DNA from: Agriotes lineatus
Taxonomy: Eukaryota; Arthropoda; Insecta; Coleoptera; Elateridae
DNA: 64,000 nucleotides
Assembly (NCBI GenBank): GCA_940337035.1
Contig: CALNHX010003298.1
Location: forward strand, 62,001-126,000
Reading direction: 5' to 3'
Shown piece by piece: positions 22,780 to 33,839 of this stretch (position 1 is its first letter; each line of letters starts with the position of its first letter). A model generated the notes under the pieces. The model had not been told where the DNA came from. It saw only the letters and a program-made list of their open reading frames with translations, and did not search any database. A program made the position numbers and the translations under genes.

Positions 22780-25194
22780 ACGAACTTTAAAAATAGTCCC
22801 CAGGTGGGTAGGAAGCAACTTCCACAGTCCCACACCGCAAAGACGGTCTGCCCTACGGAATCTGGGGAGGGCAAAAGCTCGTTTAAACAAAGTACAAGAA
22901 CGAAGAGACAACTTAAGGTAAACAAAACCAAGCTGAACATAGCAACTTACAACGCAAGATCCATAGCCTCGGACGATAGAATAGAAGAGCTAATGTACGA
23001 ACTGGGCAAAATCAACTGGGACATTCTGGGCATAAGTGAAACACGAAAAAGAGGCGAAGATTTCATCGACCTGCAAAGAGGACACATGCTCTACTACAAA
23101 GGCAGCGAAGACAATAGCCACGGTGGAGTTGGTATTTTAATAAATAAAAAATTAGTACCACAAATCAAAAACTTAAAATCAATATCAAATAGAGTTATCT
23201 ATGTCACCCTAAAGTTGAATAAATTAACAACGCTCAAAATTGTACAAGCTTATGCCCCGACAAGCAGCTACGAAGAAGAGGAAGTCGAGGAGTTCTACGA
23301 GAACTTATCAGTCGCCATCTCGGAAAATCCCACGCAACATATCTTAGTAATGGGAGACTTCAACTGTAGAATTGGCCAAAAAGAGGAAGACGCAGAGATA
23401 TTTGTCGGCAAACATGGCCTAGGAATCAGAAATGACAGAGGAACAAAACTGGCCCATTTCTTACAACAGGAAGAGTTGTTTAACGCAAACACCTTCTTTA
23501 AGAAGAACGACAAAAGAAAGTGGACATGGGTAAGCCCAAATGGGACAACAAAAAATCAGATAGACTATATACTTACCAGAAATATGAAATTAATACAGGA
23601 CGTAGATGTTCTAAACTCATTCAATACTAGCAGTGACCATCGCATAGTCAGAGCCAAAGTCAAAATAAATCTAAAACTCGAAAGATTAAAAAAAATCAAA
23701 CAAACAACACCCATAAATCGGGAAAAACTAACTTCCAACCAAAGGCAATTCGAAAACACGTTGAAAATAAAACTGAATGAACACAAAACAAACAGCTCTG
23801 ATTTAAATTTAACTAACAAAAACATAGTAGAAACACTAATAGAAACCTCCAGCAAATGCAAACAGAAAAAGGAAAAGGTGGATAAACTCAGCCAAAAAAC
23901 AAAAACTTTGCTAGAAGAGAGAAGAAAGTTAATTACTACGAATAGAAGACTAACTCCTGAATACACGGAGGTTAACAAAGCGGCGAGAAAATCAGCTAAA
24001 TCAGACATAATACAGTATAACACGAAACTCGCTCAAGAGGTCCTAGAAAACAACAAAGGAGTGAAAGTATTTAGAAGGAAGACAAACAAGAAGAGAGAGA
24101 TCACAAAACTGCTAAAGAATGAAGGCACAACAATTAACGACAGGCAACACCTTCTTGGGATAGTAGAAGAATTCTATACTGAACTGTACAACTCCAAAAT
24201 AAAAAACATGATGAATGACGACGAAAGAGAACGAAAGATCCAAAATGTAGGCTCAGAGGATATTCCACCAATAAACAAAGATGAAATCAGGAATGCCATC
24301 AAACAACTGAAAAACGGGAAGGCCAGTGGAGCAGATGAGGTAATAGCGGAAATGATGAAACAGGGAGGAGAAACGCTGATACAACAAATGGAAGAGCTGT
24401 ATAATAAATGTCTAAACCAGGAAGATATACCGGATGACTGGAAAAATGCTTTGGTTATCCTGATCTATAAAAAAGGCGACCTCAAAGATCTAGAGAATTA
24501 CAGACCCATCAGCCTCCTGTCGCAAATATACAAAACCTTCTCACGCATTATAATAAATCGCCTAACATCTAAACTCGACTCTTTCCAGCCGATAGAGCAA
24601 GCTGGTTTCCGAGCAGGTTACGGCACCATTGAGCACCTGCAAACAGTAAGAATCCTAACCGAAAAGTGCACAGAGTATAATATTCCGATGTGGGTGGCGT
24701 TTATCGACTTCAAGAAGGCTTTTGACACCGTTGAAATTTGGGCCATAGAGCGAGCCCTAAAGAACGCAAGAATAGACAGCCGATACATTAACATAGTCAA
24801 CAACATATACAAAAACGCAACCCTCCAAATTCAAATGCACGAAACATCTAAGAAAATTGATGTTAAAAGAGGAGTGCGGCAAGGCGACCCTATGTCTCCC
24901 AAACTGTTTACCCTCGCTTTAGAGGATGCAATGAGACATATAGATTGGGGCAATAGAGGCTACAACATCAATGGGGAAAAACTAACACACCTAAGGTTCG
25001 CCGATGACATTATAGTGTTCGGAAAAACAAAAAACGAACTTGAAAGTATGGTTAAGGACATCTACAGAGCAACTCAGAGCATAGGATTAGACATGAACAT
25101 TCATAAGACAAAGTATATAACAAGTGAAAAAGACATAGAAGGAACAATGACTCTCGATGCGAAACAAATAGAACGAGTAAGTAAGAACGTATAA
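22780..25194 (+). pseudogene. RTE endonuclease-reverse transcriptase, main part
   Basis: The open frame starts after a stop at 22777-22779 with no early ATG, so initiation may be non-AUG or the start codon was lost. The endonuclease spans about residues 45-300: LNIATYNARSI, ILGISETRKRG, HILVMGDFNCRIG, NQIDYIL and the catalytic SDHR. The RT at about residues 500-780 has LVILIYKKGD, NYRPISLLS, AGFRAGYGT, VAFIDFKKAFDTVE, RGVRQGDPMSPKLF and the catalytic FADDI box. The frame stops at 25194; homology resumes at once in another frame. Cis-acting RTE proteins nick DNA and prime reverse transcription on the target. The gene is inactive unless the shift is bypassed. Confidence 0.9.
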
Positions 25195-25762
25195 ATACCT
25201 AGGGCAGACCATAACAACGGGGAAAGCCAACCAAGAACTAGAAGTTAATGAAAGAATCAGATTAACGTGGGCGGCATACGCGAAAGTAAAAGATGTACTC
25301 AAATTAGATATACCGCTCGCCCTTAAAACACAAATCTACAACCAGTGCATATTACCGATAACTACCTACGGCTCCGAAACGTGGGTATTCACCAAGTCCA
25401 TCCTCAACAAATTAAAGGTGAATCAAAGAGCCATAGAACGAAAAATATTGGGTATTACTCTGAGAGACCGAAAGACCAATATTTGGATACGTGAAAAAAC
25501 AAAGGTAGAAGATGTAACTAGGAGAATAGCTGCATTGAAGTGGAGCTGGGCTGGCCATGTCGCTAGAAACGAGAATAATTGGAGTGGCAGACTGCTCAGA
25601 TGGAGGCCATGGACACAGAAACGAAGCGTAGGGAGACCACAAGCAAGATGGTCTGACGATTTGAAAAGGACAGCTGGTTTCAACTGGTATCAAGTAGCAC
25701 AACACCGACAAAATTGGAAAAGCATAGGGGAGGCTTATATTCAACGAGTAGAGAACGGCTGA
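25183..25762 (+). pseudogene. RTE C-terminal region, frameshifted
   Basis: Directly after the break, a second frame reads YLGQTITTGKANQE, then ILPITTYGSETWVFT, ILGITLRDRKTN, WAGHVARNENNW and the basic block KRSVGRPQARWSDDLKRTAG, the usual order of RTE C-termini. It runs to the stop at 25762, 15 bases before the microsatellite tail. A single-base change near 25185 is enough to explain the split. Confidence 0.88.
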
Positions 25763-25846
25763 AAGAAGAAGAAGAAGAACACCAGGTTCTTTCGAATAAT
25801 CGAGCCTGGTGTAACTTTTATGCGTCTAAGACGCTGTTTATTCCCG

Positions 25847-26100
25847 GGTGGTGTAGCTTTTGAACAAGCGTCCACGTTCGATTAGTAGAGTTAAGCAACG
25901 CTCTTTCTGGTCGGAACTTGGATGGAAGTTCCATAGCTGCTTCTCTCGGCACCTCGTGATACGGCTGTCACGGAAATTGTTGGTCCCGGATGTCATAACA
26001 TAATGACAGTCGTTAGTGGGGTTGGAAGTCCCCATAAAATGTACAGCGACGCCTATAATTGGCCTAACGGCTGTTGGCCGAGTACCAAAATTTAAAAAAA
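25847..26100 (+). mobile_element. 5S rRNA-derived SINE (SINE3-like) or 5S pseudogene
   Basis: Positions of about 25874-25935 follow the order of conserved 5S rRNA words: GATTAG near the CGATCA position, then GAGTTAAGCAACG (internal A box) and GAACTTGGATGG (box C) at the spacing found in animal 5S genes. The flanks are too different to fold into 5S rRNA. Downstream is a ~150-bp body unrelated to 5S, ending in an A-rich run near 26090. Head plus foreign body is the structure of 5S-derived SINEs. A plain 5S retropseudogene is the alternative. Confidence 0.6.
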
Positions 26101-27110
26101 CCGTTATTTTATTTAACTGTATTCAAACGGTACAACTATTAGAGACTCATTTTCATATCCTACTACTGGTATATTTGTTTTATTTGACCCAACTGATACC
26201 TGCTCGTATTTTAGAGTATAGGTTACTGTGAGCTAGAAGCCTTGTAAGTCGAGTTTTGTTTAGACTGTGAGATCAACTACTTTTGTTGTTATCGTGGTTA
26301 GAGACTGGCGCCAGTTTCTATTTTGCTTAATTTTATTTGATTTAATAACTTTATGAATCATTGCCTGATCTTTACCCACGACAACAATAAAATATTAAAA
26401 AAGTATTACTTCCTTTACAATTTTTCCTTCAAAAAGATGATCGCTATGCAAACAAATCTCATCAAAATACATTTGCTGATTTGATTTTCTCCAGATAAAA
26501 GTTGAATTTTTAATCTCAGATTTGATTTTGAATGGGTCAATTGACTCTATAATCTGTCACTTAAATAAATAGTCCTTTGTCATTCTATCAGTGACACTTT
26601 CTCTCATTAAGTTACCTGGAAATCAAATTCTCATAAAACATGCAACTTTAATCGTATAAAATTAAACTTCTTATGTATTTAGCACAGATAAAAATGCTTC
26701 TTCATAATTTCTGTTTTATTTATTTAGCTTATTTCCAGTCGTAAATACGTCCTTCACCAACAAAATGCACGTTGCTAAAAAGAATGAGGTTAATGTTAAC
26801 ATTACTGATCTTTAAGTTTTCTACTACAGCACCTTTAGTAATTTCTTATCTTGGATTTTGAAATCAGCATTTTTTTTTAAAGTAATGAAGAACTTTTGCT
26901 TGCTACGGCATCCATATATAATTGTAAAACTAAAATTCCTAACTCTGAAACAAAAAATAACAAAGTAGATATTCGTATACAGCCTTATCGGCTGGATTTG
27001 GTGGTCGTACATTTACGTGATTTGAAGAGAACTGATCGAATGGTTTGTCTTTTATGAATAATTCTCAAGGTTTCCACATCCGAGTTCCAAAAATATAAAG
27101 AAAATCATTG
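26101..27110. other. No gene recognised (AT-rich)
   Basis: Nothing coding or repeat-like that I can support. The stretch lies between the 5S-like SINE and the presumed 3' end of the hexosaminidase transcript. Confidence 0.3.
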
Positions 27111-27122
27111 TAGTATTTACAT

Positions 27123-27128
27123 TTTATT
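27123..27128 (-). promoter_or_regulatory. Candidate polyadenylation signal of the hexosaminidase gene
   Basis: AATAAA on the minus strand lies about 370 bases after the hexosaminidase stop codon. It would give a 3' untranslated region of about 390 bases. In AT-rich DNA the hexamer occurs by chance, so position is the main support. Confidence 0.4.
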
Positions 27129-27495
27129 ATGTAAGTACAAAATATATACATCATTTCTGCAATCTTAGGAATACCTTTAATACAGTCGTAAAAAAGTCTA
27201 AAAATATGTGCTGGTGTACGCTTAATACACCGCCGCACCAACGGTGGATTTATAATGTACCTATAAACATCTCCAGCTCAGCTGGAGTCAACGAATTCAT
27301 GATATCATCTTAAAGTAACATTCTACTAAGTAAGCGTTTAATTTACTGCCCCAACATTAGACTAGACTGGTCATTTGCAATTCGTGCATCACATCAAACG
27401 TGAAACTACGCAACAGCCCTCAAGTTCGTATACGTATATATCGTACTATCCAAGTCGAAATAATTACGTAGAACCGTACTATAATTTTTTCTTCG

Positions 27496-29236
27496 TCAGA
27501 GGCACATGCCAGGATTCTGCATGCACCAGCGAGGCCACATCGCCTCTGCCGCGAGGCCTCGTTGTACCAGCCTCTCTCTCTGTGTACCTAAGCGTGTATA
27601 AACATCTTCTGCTATGTTTCCGCTGTAAGTATCTGTATGGGGATCGCTCCACACGCGTTCAGCGAATGCCGCAGCTCGAGGCCATAGACGAGCGTCCAAC
27701 GCATCAGCGTCCAGTTGTTCACTCCACAGACAAGCTTCGCCACCCAAAATCATTTTTTTGTCCACGCGAGGCTGCTGCCATGGCCTATGGTTGTACATAG
27801 TTTGCCACGGTCTGTATGGATCACAGGCTGCTTCACCAGTTTCCCTCCAACGCCCAAAACCACAGTCGAGATACCAAGCGTCAACATGAGATATAATAAG
27901 TCGATAACCGTCAAGCAAGAGTTCCATAGTTTCCCCCCACTGACTGGGACCCCATGCTTGAACAACTATGTTGGTTTTGTTCAGATATTTTGTTGTATAT
28001 GGCCTTTTGCTGAGATTACTAGACCAAACTAGAACATGCGTAGGGCTTTTTCCACCGTTTGCTTTCACTAGCCGCTGTAACGCCTTCAGTGTGAATTCAC
28101 CCCACAGATCGTGTAAATCCGTGTAGTTCCCAGTAGAAGTTGTTTGGAGACGTTGTGCCCAGCACTCTAAATTTACTTCGTCGCCTCCCAAATGAAAAAT
28201 TTCATCTTCCCCGCTTAATTCCAATATATCTTTGTAAAGCTTTTCGAGGACATCGTATGTATGTGGGTTATTAGGATTCAGTTGACCACATGGTGGCTCA
28301 CCGCAGTATAAGCTCCATGGTTGTTCGTTGATGCAAACAGCTAAATCACCGAGACCTTCCTGAGGTCCCCACGTCCAACCATTGCCTGCATGCGCAGGTG
28401 TATCTACTTCTATTACAACCCTAATACCTCTAATATGGGCGAACTGCACGATATCTTTAATTTCGTCTGAGCCGTAAATCATGCTGGGCCCGTAAGCTCC
28501 ATATTTCGCCAGTAACGGAACCCTAGGAGACATAAAGGGAAAACTTTGCGAGTCCGTTATATGCCAGTGGAAAACGTTTAGTTTATTGGCACCCATTCCT
28601 ACCAGCACTTGTTTGATACTGTCAACCGGCATAAAATTTCGAGAAGTGTCTATCATAATTCCACGATATGGAAAGGCTGGCGAATCCTGCACTGCAGCGC
28701 CCTTTAACACTTTCAGCATTCCACCAGAGGCGAATTCGTCCCACCAAATTAGTTGCGATAGCGTCTCCAAGCCATGTCTCGCGCCGAAGAACGTCGTGGA
28801 GTTGATTGCAACCACGAGGTCTTTCTGGTTTGGCCGGATCGTTAAGCTATAACTTTCGTCTGTACTAAGTCGAAGTTTGATTTCATCACAACGTATCACA
28901 TTCACTTTAATCACAAGATTGTCGATTTCACTAGTTTGCACTAAACTGTCTGTTTTGTACACCATCTTTGCTATACTGTCGTTAAACAAACTGAAGGCAT
29001 TATCTATAAGACTTCGCGCAACCCCTTCGGCGGACGTTTCCAGCTTGATCTGATTGTGAAAGAAAGTAACAGCGCGGCTGCCTAGCGTGACCGGTCCAGT
29101 TGGCTGGGGCCACAACTGAGTCGACCCGCATAACATATTGCAGGTTGCTAATGACACTGGTTGGCTGTTGCCTACTTGTGCATGTCGTTCGCATCTTTGG
29201 TTGTTGCACTGCCACGTCCACATAGGATCCAGTTTC
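27496..29236 (-). CDS. Beta-N-acetylhexosaminidase (GH20, chitooligosaccharidolytic type), terminal exon
   Basis: The exon starts after a TTTTTTCTTTCAG acceptor at 29237-29239; the first base completes a codon and the frame reads KLDPMWTWQCNNQRCER. Counting from that Met, residues of about 37-165 are the N-terminal GH20b domain and 185-530 the catalytic barrel: YRGIMIDTSRNFMPV, VFHWHITDSQSFPF, IEVDTPAHAG and the acid/base pair in HLGGDEVNLECW (D348-E349). GGEACLWSEQ near the end is also typical. The enzyme removes terminal GlcNAc from chitin fragments or glycans, acting in moulting fluid, gut or lysosome. Cys and NxT/NxS sites fit a secreted protein, but the signal peptide must lie in an upstream exon that I did not find. 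A full 575-residue frame without breaks indicates a working gene. Chitinolytic NAG versus another hexosaminidase paralogue is not settled. Confidence 0.93.
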
Positions 29237-29309
29237 CTGAAAGAAAAAACAAACTATAACAAAGAAAGATAAAATTTAATGGCAAATGACTTTTAAAATT
29301 TTTAAATAC

Positions 29310-30090
29310 CGGGTGAATATTCCGATACCGAACATAGGCAATTAACATGGGAAAAAGGTTTTTCGCAGATTGCTGCTCCCCATTTTAACTTAGAGGGTTT
29401 ATAATGACACCAACCAAAAGAAGATTTTTTTTCTCATCTAATGATATGCGAATTAGTTAATTTTCAGTTGTATTTCTCATTATTTTATCAAAAATTTGCA
29501 ATAAATTCAATTCGAAAAATCATGTTGAGCCATGACTCGTAAGACAATAAACAGATTCAAACGTCATTCAAGTGACAGATACATTATGCCGTTGGAGAAG
29601 GGCGGAGCCCCGAGGGCCCCGTGGAGAGGGGCGGATAACCGAGGGCCCCCCTGGAGAAGGGCGGAGCCCCGAGGGTCCCCTTGAAGAAGAGCGGAGCCCC
29701 GAGGGCCCCTTGGAAAGGGCTGAGCCCCTGGGGCCCCTTGGAGAGGGGTGGAGCCCCGAGTGCCCCTTTATTTGGTCAGGTGGACGGCAGAGGGAGGCAG
29801 GGGGCGGAGTGTGTAACAGAACGGAAAGACCCAACGTAATAAGCCTAAAAATGGTGGTAAATTGATTAGGATAGACCGAGCAATAGCGCGCGCAGCCCCG
29901 TTTATTTTCGATAAAATAATAAAGAAATACAACTGAAAATTAACTAATTCGCATATGATTAGGTGAGAAAAAAAATCTTCTTTCAATTGGTGTCATTATA
30001 AACCCTCTAAGTTAAAATAGGGAGCAGCAATCTGCGAAAAACCTGTTTCCCATGTTAATTGCCTATGTTCGGTTTTGGAATATTCACCCG
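29310..30090. mobile_element. Non-autonomous DNA element with ~185-bp terminal inverted repeats
   Basis: CGGGTGAATATTCC at 29310 and GGAATATTCACCCG ending at 30090 begin long arms that match through GAACATAGGCAATTAACATG, GCAGATTGCTGCTCC, AGAGGGTTTATAATGACACC and AACTAATTCGCATA. TA lies at or next to each outer end, consistent with a TA target. There is no transposase; the ~400-bp interior is filled largely by a GC-rich minisatellite. It lies just upstream of the hexosaminidase exon and possibly within its intron. Confidence 0.82.
29590..29770 (+). repeat. GC-rich ~30-33-bp minisatellite
   Basis: Five to six imperfect copies of a unit built on GAGAAGGGCGGAGCCCCGAG followed by GGCCCC. It is strikingly GC-rich in an AT-rich region and opens a Pro/Gly/Arg-rich frame on both strands that is a by-product of the repeat. 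It lies in the centre of the inverted-repeat element at 29310-30090. Confidence 0.85.
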
Positions 30091-30330
30091 TATACAATCG
30101 TTTTAGCACTGCCTCCTACAGTTACAAGCCATGCTGTTGGAGATTTGACAGCGCTGCTGGTAGACCAATTTTTGTACTGTTTATTTATAAAAAACGTTTG
30201 TTCAAATGTGGCGTGTGATTAAATATTAATATGTTGGACTGCTCTAAGTTTGAAGAAATACATTTATCCACAATCACCTTATAATTGAAGTTTTATCCAC
30301 ACTTATGAACCGTCTAAAGTACCACTTTAT

Positions 30331-30370
30331 CCACTAGTGGAATAATGAAATTACTTTATTCCACTAGTGG
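30331..30370. repeat. Short inverted repeat
   Basis: CCACTAGTGGAATAA and TTATTCCACTAGTGG are separated by 10 bases. CCACTAGTGG is itself a palindrome. Function unknown; possibly an element end. Confidence 0.6.
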
Positions 30371-30664
30371 GAAAAAACCATGTCACTTACTACTGCATTG
30401 TTGGTAGCACTGTCAAGCTATGCCAAATTCGAAATTTGTAGGTTAAGTTTTTCGTCAATCTGTGTCAAATAACAAACAAAACTTAACCTATTAACCTCTC
30501 TAATTTGACATACTGACAATACACTTCAGTACTGCCAAACGTATAACATTTGATCTTTCGGTACTTTCCAAATTGTCACTATGACTTTTCATGGCTGTCA
30601 ATACAAAACGTATGTTTTTTTAGATATTTATTGAGTTGTTGGATAAAACGTTGTATTGCATTCG

Positions 30665-30762
30665 TGTTTTAGTTGCGTTTTATCCACTTAAGAAAATTAA
30701 ACGCTCGAACTGCGTTCTCGCGTTTAAACATTCTTGCGTGGATAAAACACCATCTAAAACAC
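30665..30762. repeat. Hairpin element with CpG-containing loop
   Basis: GTGTTTTAGTTGCGTTTTAT at the left is mirrored by ATAAAACACCATCTAAAACAC at the right, with an inner ATTAAACGC/GCGTTTAAA pair and a loop of about 15 bases (TCGAACTGCGTTCTC). Its design matches the other palindromes in the window. Confidence 0.75.
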
Positions 30763-30942
30763 TTATACAATAAATAACTATTATTTATATACCTGCACTG
30801 TTCGTGATAAGTGAAAGTAACATTGCTGCTAGTATTTGTGGGTTTTTATTAAGCATTTCACTGAAATACAATCAAGGTAGGTAAGTAATAATCTAACCTC
30901 ATTTTTACAGCATTTTTTTAAACTTTTAATTTTGTGTTTAGA

Positions 30943-31318
30943 ATGCCACGAAGATGCTGTGTACCTACTACAACAGTAACTTAAAAGAAAATCGTACGCA
31001 AACTATTATCTTTTCCAATGGACGAGATCGGAAAGAAAACATGGCTACGTGCAACAGCATGAGAACGTTGGACTCCCAACAAAAAGTGCTGTCGTGTGTG
31101 AAATACATTTTAATGTAAAATACATTTGAAAACCTTAGAAATAAGAGTGAGAAACTGCTGAAGCTGATGCTGCATCACCGTCGATTAGCTGATAATGCTG
31201 TCCTAAGCGTATTTCCAAATTTACCAACATATTCGTCGTCGAAAGCGCCTCAAGAAAGAACAAATCCTGAATGTAGAAGAAGACAAATATTGGAAAGACA
31301 TGCACAAACAGTGAGTGT
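30943..31318 (+). pseudogene. Decayed THAP-domain sequence
   Basis: The frame begins MPRRCCVP, the usual start of a THAP zinc finger, and continues with LLSFPMDEIGKKTWLRA and ERWTPNKK, all in THAP order. The last zinc ligand region is damaged (CRV, stop, NTF) and at least three stops interrupt it. Beyond the domain it reads FPNLPTYSSSKAPQERTNP, a linker common after insect THAP domains. THAP domains bind DNA and occur in P-element-like transposases and host factors. No catalytic domain follows, so it is a dead fragment or a lost exon. Confidence 0.7.
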
Positions 31319-31856
31319 TTTTAAATGATGACATTAGCAGTTTTTCGAAGTTTATGGAACAATTTACGTCACACAAATTTAGATGTTACCCAGCAGATAA
31401 GTTTATTATGTTCAAATAAGATTATTTACAGTAATACCACCATAATTTTTGCATATATGTTGTACTCTCAATCAGCAGTGGTGTATAGAAAATTACAAAC
31501 TTTAAAATAATTACAGAAATGTTTTTTAATTCATGGGTTACATAGGTTAAGTTGTTTTATTTTTATAAATATACTGTTACATGTTTGTATTAATTGAGTA
31601 TGTAAATAAATGTCATAATTACAGAAGCTATCTTTAGTTAATCACAGAATCAAATATGATAAAGACTAAAACTGTGGTCTTTAGAGCAAACTTATTTCAA
31701 ATTTGAGTGTAATTTAGGACCACCAACTATCAGAGATGCAATGTTGCCAAGTCTAACAGCATGACTTGTAGGTGTATGAGGCAGTGGTTTTAGTCAAAGA
31801 CCCATACTAAAATCGAAATAATAGACGTTATTTTATAGAAAATTCAGTATTCTAGA

Positions 31857-32368
31857 GGGTGTTTCAAAATTGCACGGAACAAATATAAGGGCATGATTCT
31901 GCATAGAAAAATAAGTGAAAAACTGTAATAAAAATATGTCCTAAAATCATTAATTTCAAAGACCTCAATTCGTTTTTCAAACGCAAGCTGGTGTTGGTGG
32001 TTTTTTGTTTGCATACAATATGTGTGAGTTGTTCTATAGTAAAAAGTTAAAAATAATACGCATGCGTTCCAAAATAAATTATTTCAAGGATTTTTTAAGT
32101 AAAATTTATAGTAACTGTTAGAAGTAATATATTTTTTCTGCGTCACTCATAATAATTTTGACAGTTGTAAGTAAAACATACAGATAATGAAAACCAAATA
32201 CCAGCCTACTAAATCTAAACCTTTAACGTTTAAAAACGAATTGCTATCTTTAATTCTTTAATAAAGGATATCTTTGAAATTAATGATTTTAATATTTATT
32301 AGTGTTTCTCTTATTTTTTGATGCAGAATAACGCTCTTATATTTGTTCCGTGCAATTTTGAAACACCC
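31857..32368. mobile_element. Non-autonomous DNA element with long inverted repeats
   Basis: GGGTGTTTCAAAATTGCACG at 31857 is mirrored by CGTGCAATTTTGAAACACCC ending at 32368. The arms continue with indels for roughly 110 bp (AAATCATTAATTTCAAAG and its complement), then weaker pairing around AATTCGTTTTT. The interior shows no transposase. The GGGTGT ends resemble many insect TIR elements; superfamily not assigned. Confidence 0.82.
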
Positions 32369-32536
32369 GGTATAGTCTACACTGTATCTACTAATATGAA
32401 ATACTAAGTTTTACGTATTTTAATTCCTTCACAAATTTAAGAAAACATATTTAAGCCTAATTTTGGAGCCAAATCGATTTATCTGAATATCATAGCGTTA
32501 TAGCACAATTTCTAACGAAGGACCCATAGATTGAAC

Positions 32537-32610
32537 CAGCGGTTCTTAACCTTTTTGATGGGCGACCCGAAATTAGAAAATCTTTGAATCCCGCGACCCT
32601 GACTGTTTTA
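32537..32610 (+). repeat. hAT-like element end (candidate)
   Basis: CCAGCGGTTCTTAACCTTTT followed by GATGGGCGACCC is typical of hAT terminal regions in animals, and the GCGACCC word repeats inside. The other end was not located. Confidence 0.45.
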
Positions 32611-33112
32611 TGCTAACATACAAAAACATCATACTGATAATAGTGCTCAGCAAAGCAATTAGTATTGTATTGCGATATTGATAAGAAAAATTGTATACAG
32701 TTCAGTGCTGTATACAACTTTTCCGCTACTTTACGTAAAATATTTGAAGAAGATATATATCGTGCTTTACGCCAAGTACACCTTTTATAGCTATTTGTAA
32801 ATTAATATATAAATTATTGCACACAATTTTCATTCTCATGGGGTCTTATTGAGACCGACTGTTAAAAAACAAAAATATTGTAGTATTTTTTATACTTATT
32901 TTTGAACATCAACCTATGTAGCTTAGTCACAAATACCAAAATGAAAATAATAATACTTGTATGCATAAGTGACTACCCTGGTATTGCATTTTTGAACAAA
33001 TATTATTTACACGTGGACCGCGAGGTGAGAAAATCTTGTGTTTAATAAAACTCTGCCATTCCTCTGGTCGGTATTTCTTGGGAACTAGAACCGTATAATA
33101 CCTGGTCCTTCT

Positions 33113-33390
33113 CAATGGTCTGTAGTTTAGTGGTTAGGACGTCTACTTAGCATTCGGGAGATCGGGGGTTCGATTCTCGCAGTCATCTGCTCTGATTCGG
33201 GTTTTTAGGTGGTTTTCCTGAGTTATCAGCGTACTTTCTCTGAGGCAAATGCTGGGGCAGCATTTCTCCACCTTACTGGCCCTTCTTCCATTCTCTACCC
33301 CTTTTTTCTCTCGCCCATCCTATAACTCCGGTTCTTGGCTGAAGAGGGACGCAGAGTCCTTATAGCAGCCAGCCGTCGACAAAAAAGTCT
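33113..33390 (+). mobile_element. tRNA-derived SINE
   Basis: TAGTTTAGTGGTTAGGAC is a good A box and GGGGGTTCGATTCTCGC a good B box, 33 bases apart, so the head copies a tRNA. The acceptor stems do not pair well and a ~200-base unrelated body follows, ending near an A run at 33381. That favours a SINE over a tRNA gene. Confidence 0.72.
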
Positions 33391-33839
33391 TAACAAGAAT
33401 ATCAGAGATATGCGTAATATATAGTACCTATAATAATAGAAACGAATAAAAAAAACGTTTGAGATAGACCTGTTAGTATACCCTTGCTACACTAAAAATC
33501 AACTGCCTACGCTATGTTAAAAACTATACTATGCAATTTAAGTATAACTACGATATAAATAATAACATTCGTTAATTATTGCTTTATTGCTGCAGATAAA
33601 GGATATTGTTCTCTTTCTTCTGTAACTGCTTAATATTAAAACTACATTTAGAAAAAAAATTGGATTTGCTTTACCATTTGTAGAGAGGATGATCTTTAAG
33701 ATTAAATAATTTGAACTTCATATAGTCGGCAAGGAAACTTCTTGAATCTTTGTTATAACAACAGAAAAATCGAGACCAGCTCCAGCAAATAAACAAAGAC
33801 ATTATGACATCCTCAACACGCAATAAAAAAGAACACATC
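33391..33839. other. No gene recognised (AT-rich)
   Basis: Short AT-rich stretch between the SINE and a decayed LINE. I see nothing to annotate. Confidence 0.3.

Larger units (their letters stand above)
22778..25777 (+). mobile_element. RTE-like LINE with 13-bp target duplication
   Basis: A 3.0-kb element is bounded by a perfect 13-bp direct repeat, AACACCAGGTTCT at 22765-22777 and 25778-25790. It ends with a GAAGAAGAAGAA tail, as RTE elements do with short microsatellites. It carries a single endonuclease-reverse transcriptase region broken once near 25185. The length and target duplication suggest an almost full-length insertion. Confidence 0.93.

Noticed and set aside
23565..24023. 152-codon minus-strand frame in the RTE element
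   Set aside because: Shadow of the A-rich coding strand; Leu/Phe/Ser-rich composition is the expected antisense of Lys/Glu/Asn-rich sequence.
25874..25990. Functional 5S rRNA gene
   Set aside because: Only the internal promoter words are kept; both ends needed for helix I are unlike 5S and there is no T-run terminator at the right distance.
29590..29770. CRISPR-like array
   Set aside because: The copies abut as imperfect tandem units without distinct spacers, and the window is eukaryotic.
29572..29865. Arg/Gly/Pro-rich frames on both strands
   Set aside because: They arise from the GC-rich minisatellite and are open on both strands; no coding evidence.
33113..33185. Functional tRNA gene
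   Set aside because: A and B boxes are good but the acceptor and anticodon stems do not pair, and a long SINE body follows.
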